The notes under the pieces were generated by a model. It saw nothing but the letters and a program-made list of their open reading frames with translations, searched no databases and was not told the DNA's origin. A stretch of 64,000 bases of DNA from Arthrobacter sp. zg-Y238 (GTDB lineage Bacteria; Actinomycetota; Actinomycetes; Actinomycetales; Micrococcaceae), in assembly GCF_024385525.1 (NCBI RefSeq), contig NZ_JANFLU010000011.1:186001-250000 (forward strand), read 5' to 3'. This document shows positions 63,605 to 64,000 of this stretch, piece after piece. The translations under genes and the position numbers were made by a program. Within the stretch, counting starts at the first letter, position 1. Every line of letters begins with the position of its first letter.

Positions 63605-64000
63605 TCACCCTGCAGATGATGCCGGCCGCCGCCCTCTGGACGCTGGTGATCATCCGGCTGGTGGGTCTGCGCTTCGGCTGGAAGCTTGGCATCCTGCCCG
63701 GCATGGCTGCGGTGGCCATCGGCGCCACCCTGAACATTGACCAGGTCTACCTGTACGTCGATTCCCTGCTGGGGGAGCGGAACCTGCTCAACCTGATCGT
63801 CCACCTGCTCATGGGTGCCGGAATGACGGAACTGTGCCGCCTGCTGCTCAAGGCCACCGGCAGAACGGACGACGACGGCGGGCGGCATGTGAAGGCACTG
63901 ATCGGCATGGGTGTTGTCCTGGCCGTCATTCAGACGACCCTGCTGCTGGTGTCCGATACCCCTGGCTCCGCCACCAACTTCACCGACACCTTCGCCTCCA
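63601..64000 (+). CDS. MAB_1171c/DUF6545-like membrane protein (truncated by window end)
   Basis: Starts at GTG 63601 inside the stop of the ImmA/IrrE-like gene and runs off the window. The visible 133 residues have alternating hydrophobic segments (MMPAAALWTLVIIRLV, WKLGILPGMAAVAIGATL, LLNLIVHLLMGAGMTELC, ALIGMGVVLAVIQTTLLLV). This pattern and the peptidase neighbour resemble MAB_1171c-type putative transporters. Confidence 0.65.
   Translation, partial: MITLQMMPAAALWTLVIIRLVGLRFGWKLGILPGMAAVAIGATLNIDQVYLYVDSLLGERNLLNLIVHLLMGAGMTELCRLLLKATGRTDDDGGRHVKALIGMGVVLAVIQTTLLLVSDTPGSATNFTDTFAS

Noticed and set aside
1-64000. CRISPR arrays, tRNA genes and complete insertion sequences
   Set aside because: No regularly spaced repeats, no tRNA-like cloverleaf and no transposase motif (DDE or HUH) were seen on either strand.

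Overview
The window is high-GC chromosomal DNA whose gene content and codon use suggest an actinobacterium of the Micrococcaceae (Arthrobacter-like); this is an inference from protein families, as no rRNA or tRNA gene was seen. It opens inside a 3-hydroxyacyl-CoA dehydrogenase gene and ends inside a membrane-protein gene.

Layout. (1) 1-18 kb is catabolic: a secreted M14 carboxypeptidase; a sugar locus with binding lipoprotein, Gfo/Idh/MocA oxidoreductase and sugar-phosphate isomerase on the minus strand, diverging from a RbsA/RbsC-type transporter and a ROK regulator; then a LysR regulator diverging from an operon of FAD oxidoreductase, uronate-dehydrogenase-like SDR and a nitrate/sulfonate-type ABC transporter; then an SGNH hydrolase. 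Both divergent promoter regions carry a CRP/GlxR-like box. (2) 18-22.6 kb holds a coiled-coil hypothetical protein and an NAD/ADP-ribose locus: a NrtR-type Nudix repressor diverging from an ARPP-1-type gene and an ADP-ribosylglycohydrolase fused to a tyrosine-phosphatase-like domain, with two matching candidate operators between them.

(3) 22.6-55.3 kb is a dense defence and DNA-processing island. A NERD-helicase is followed by small HhH and GIY-YIG genes, an AddAB-like helicase-nuclease pair, and a nine-gene minus-strand cluster: C5 DNA methyltransferase, MutL/MORC-type GHKL ATPase, Z1 helicase, AIPR protein, a second Z1 helicase, PD-(D/E)XK protein, a second GHKL ATPase, an unknown protein and a DUF6339-like protein. 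The ingredients match the known Mza theme (MutL, Z1, DUF, AIPR), but two GHKL ATPases and two Z1 helicases in one run look composite and are the most unusual part of the window. Next come a HEPN-like/CBS-like protein, a decayed second NERD-helicase, an adenine-methyltransferase/endonuclease pair with a perfect palindrome at its 5' end, a Mrr-type endonuclease and a NucS/DUF91-like nuclease.

(4) 55.3-64 kb holds arginine deiminase and its antiporter, deletion remnants of further deiminase copies, several small membrane or surface proteins (some decayed), a PAP2-like phosphatase, a YkvI-like transporter, and an ImmA/IrrE-type peptidase coupled to a DUF6545-like membrane protein.
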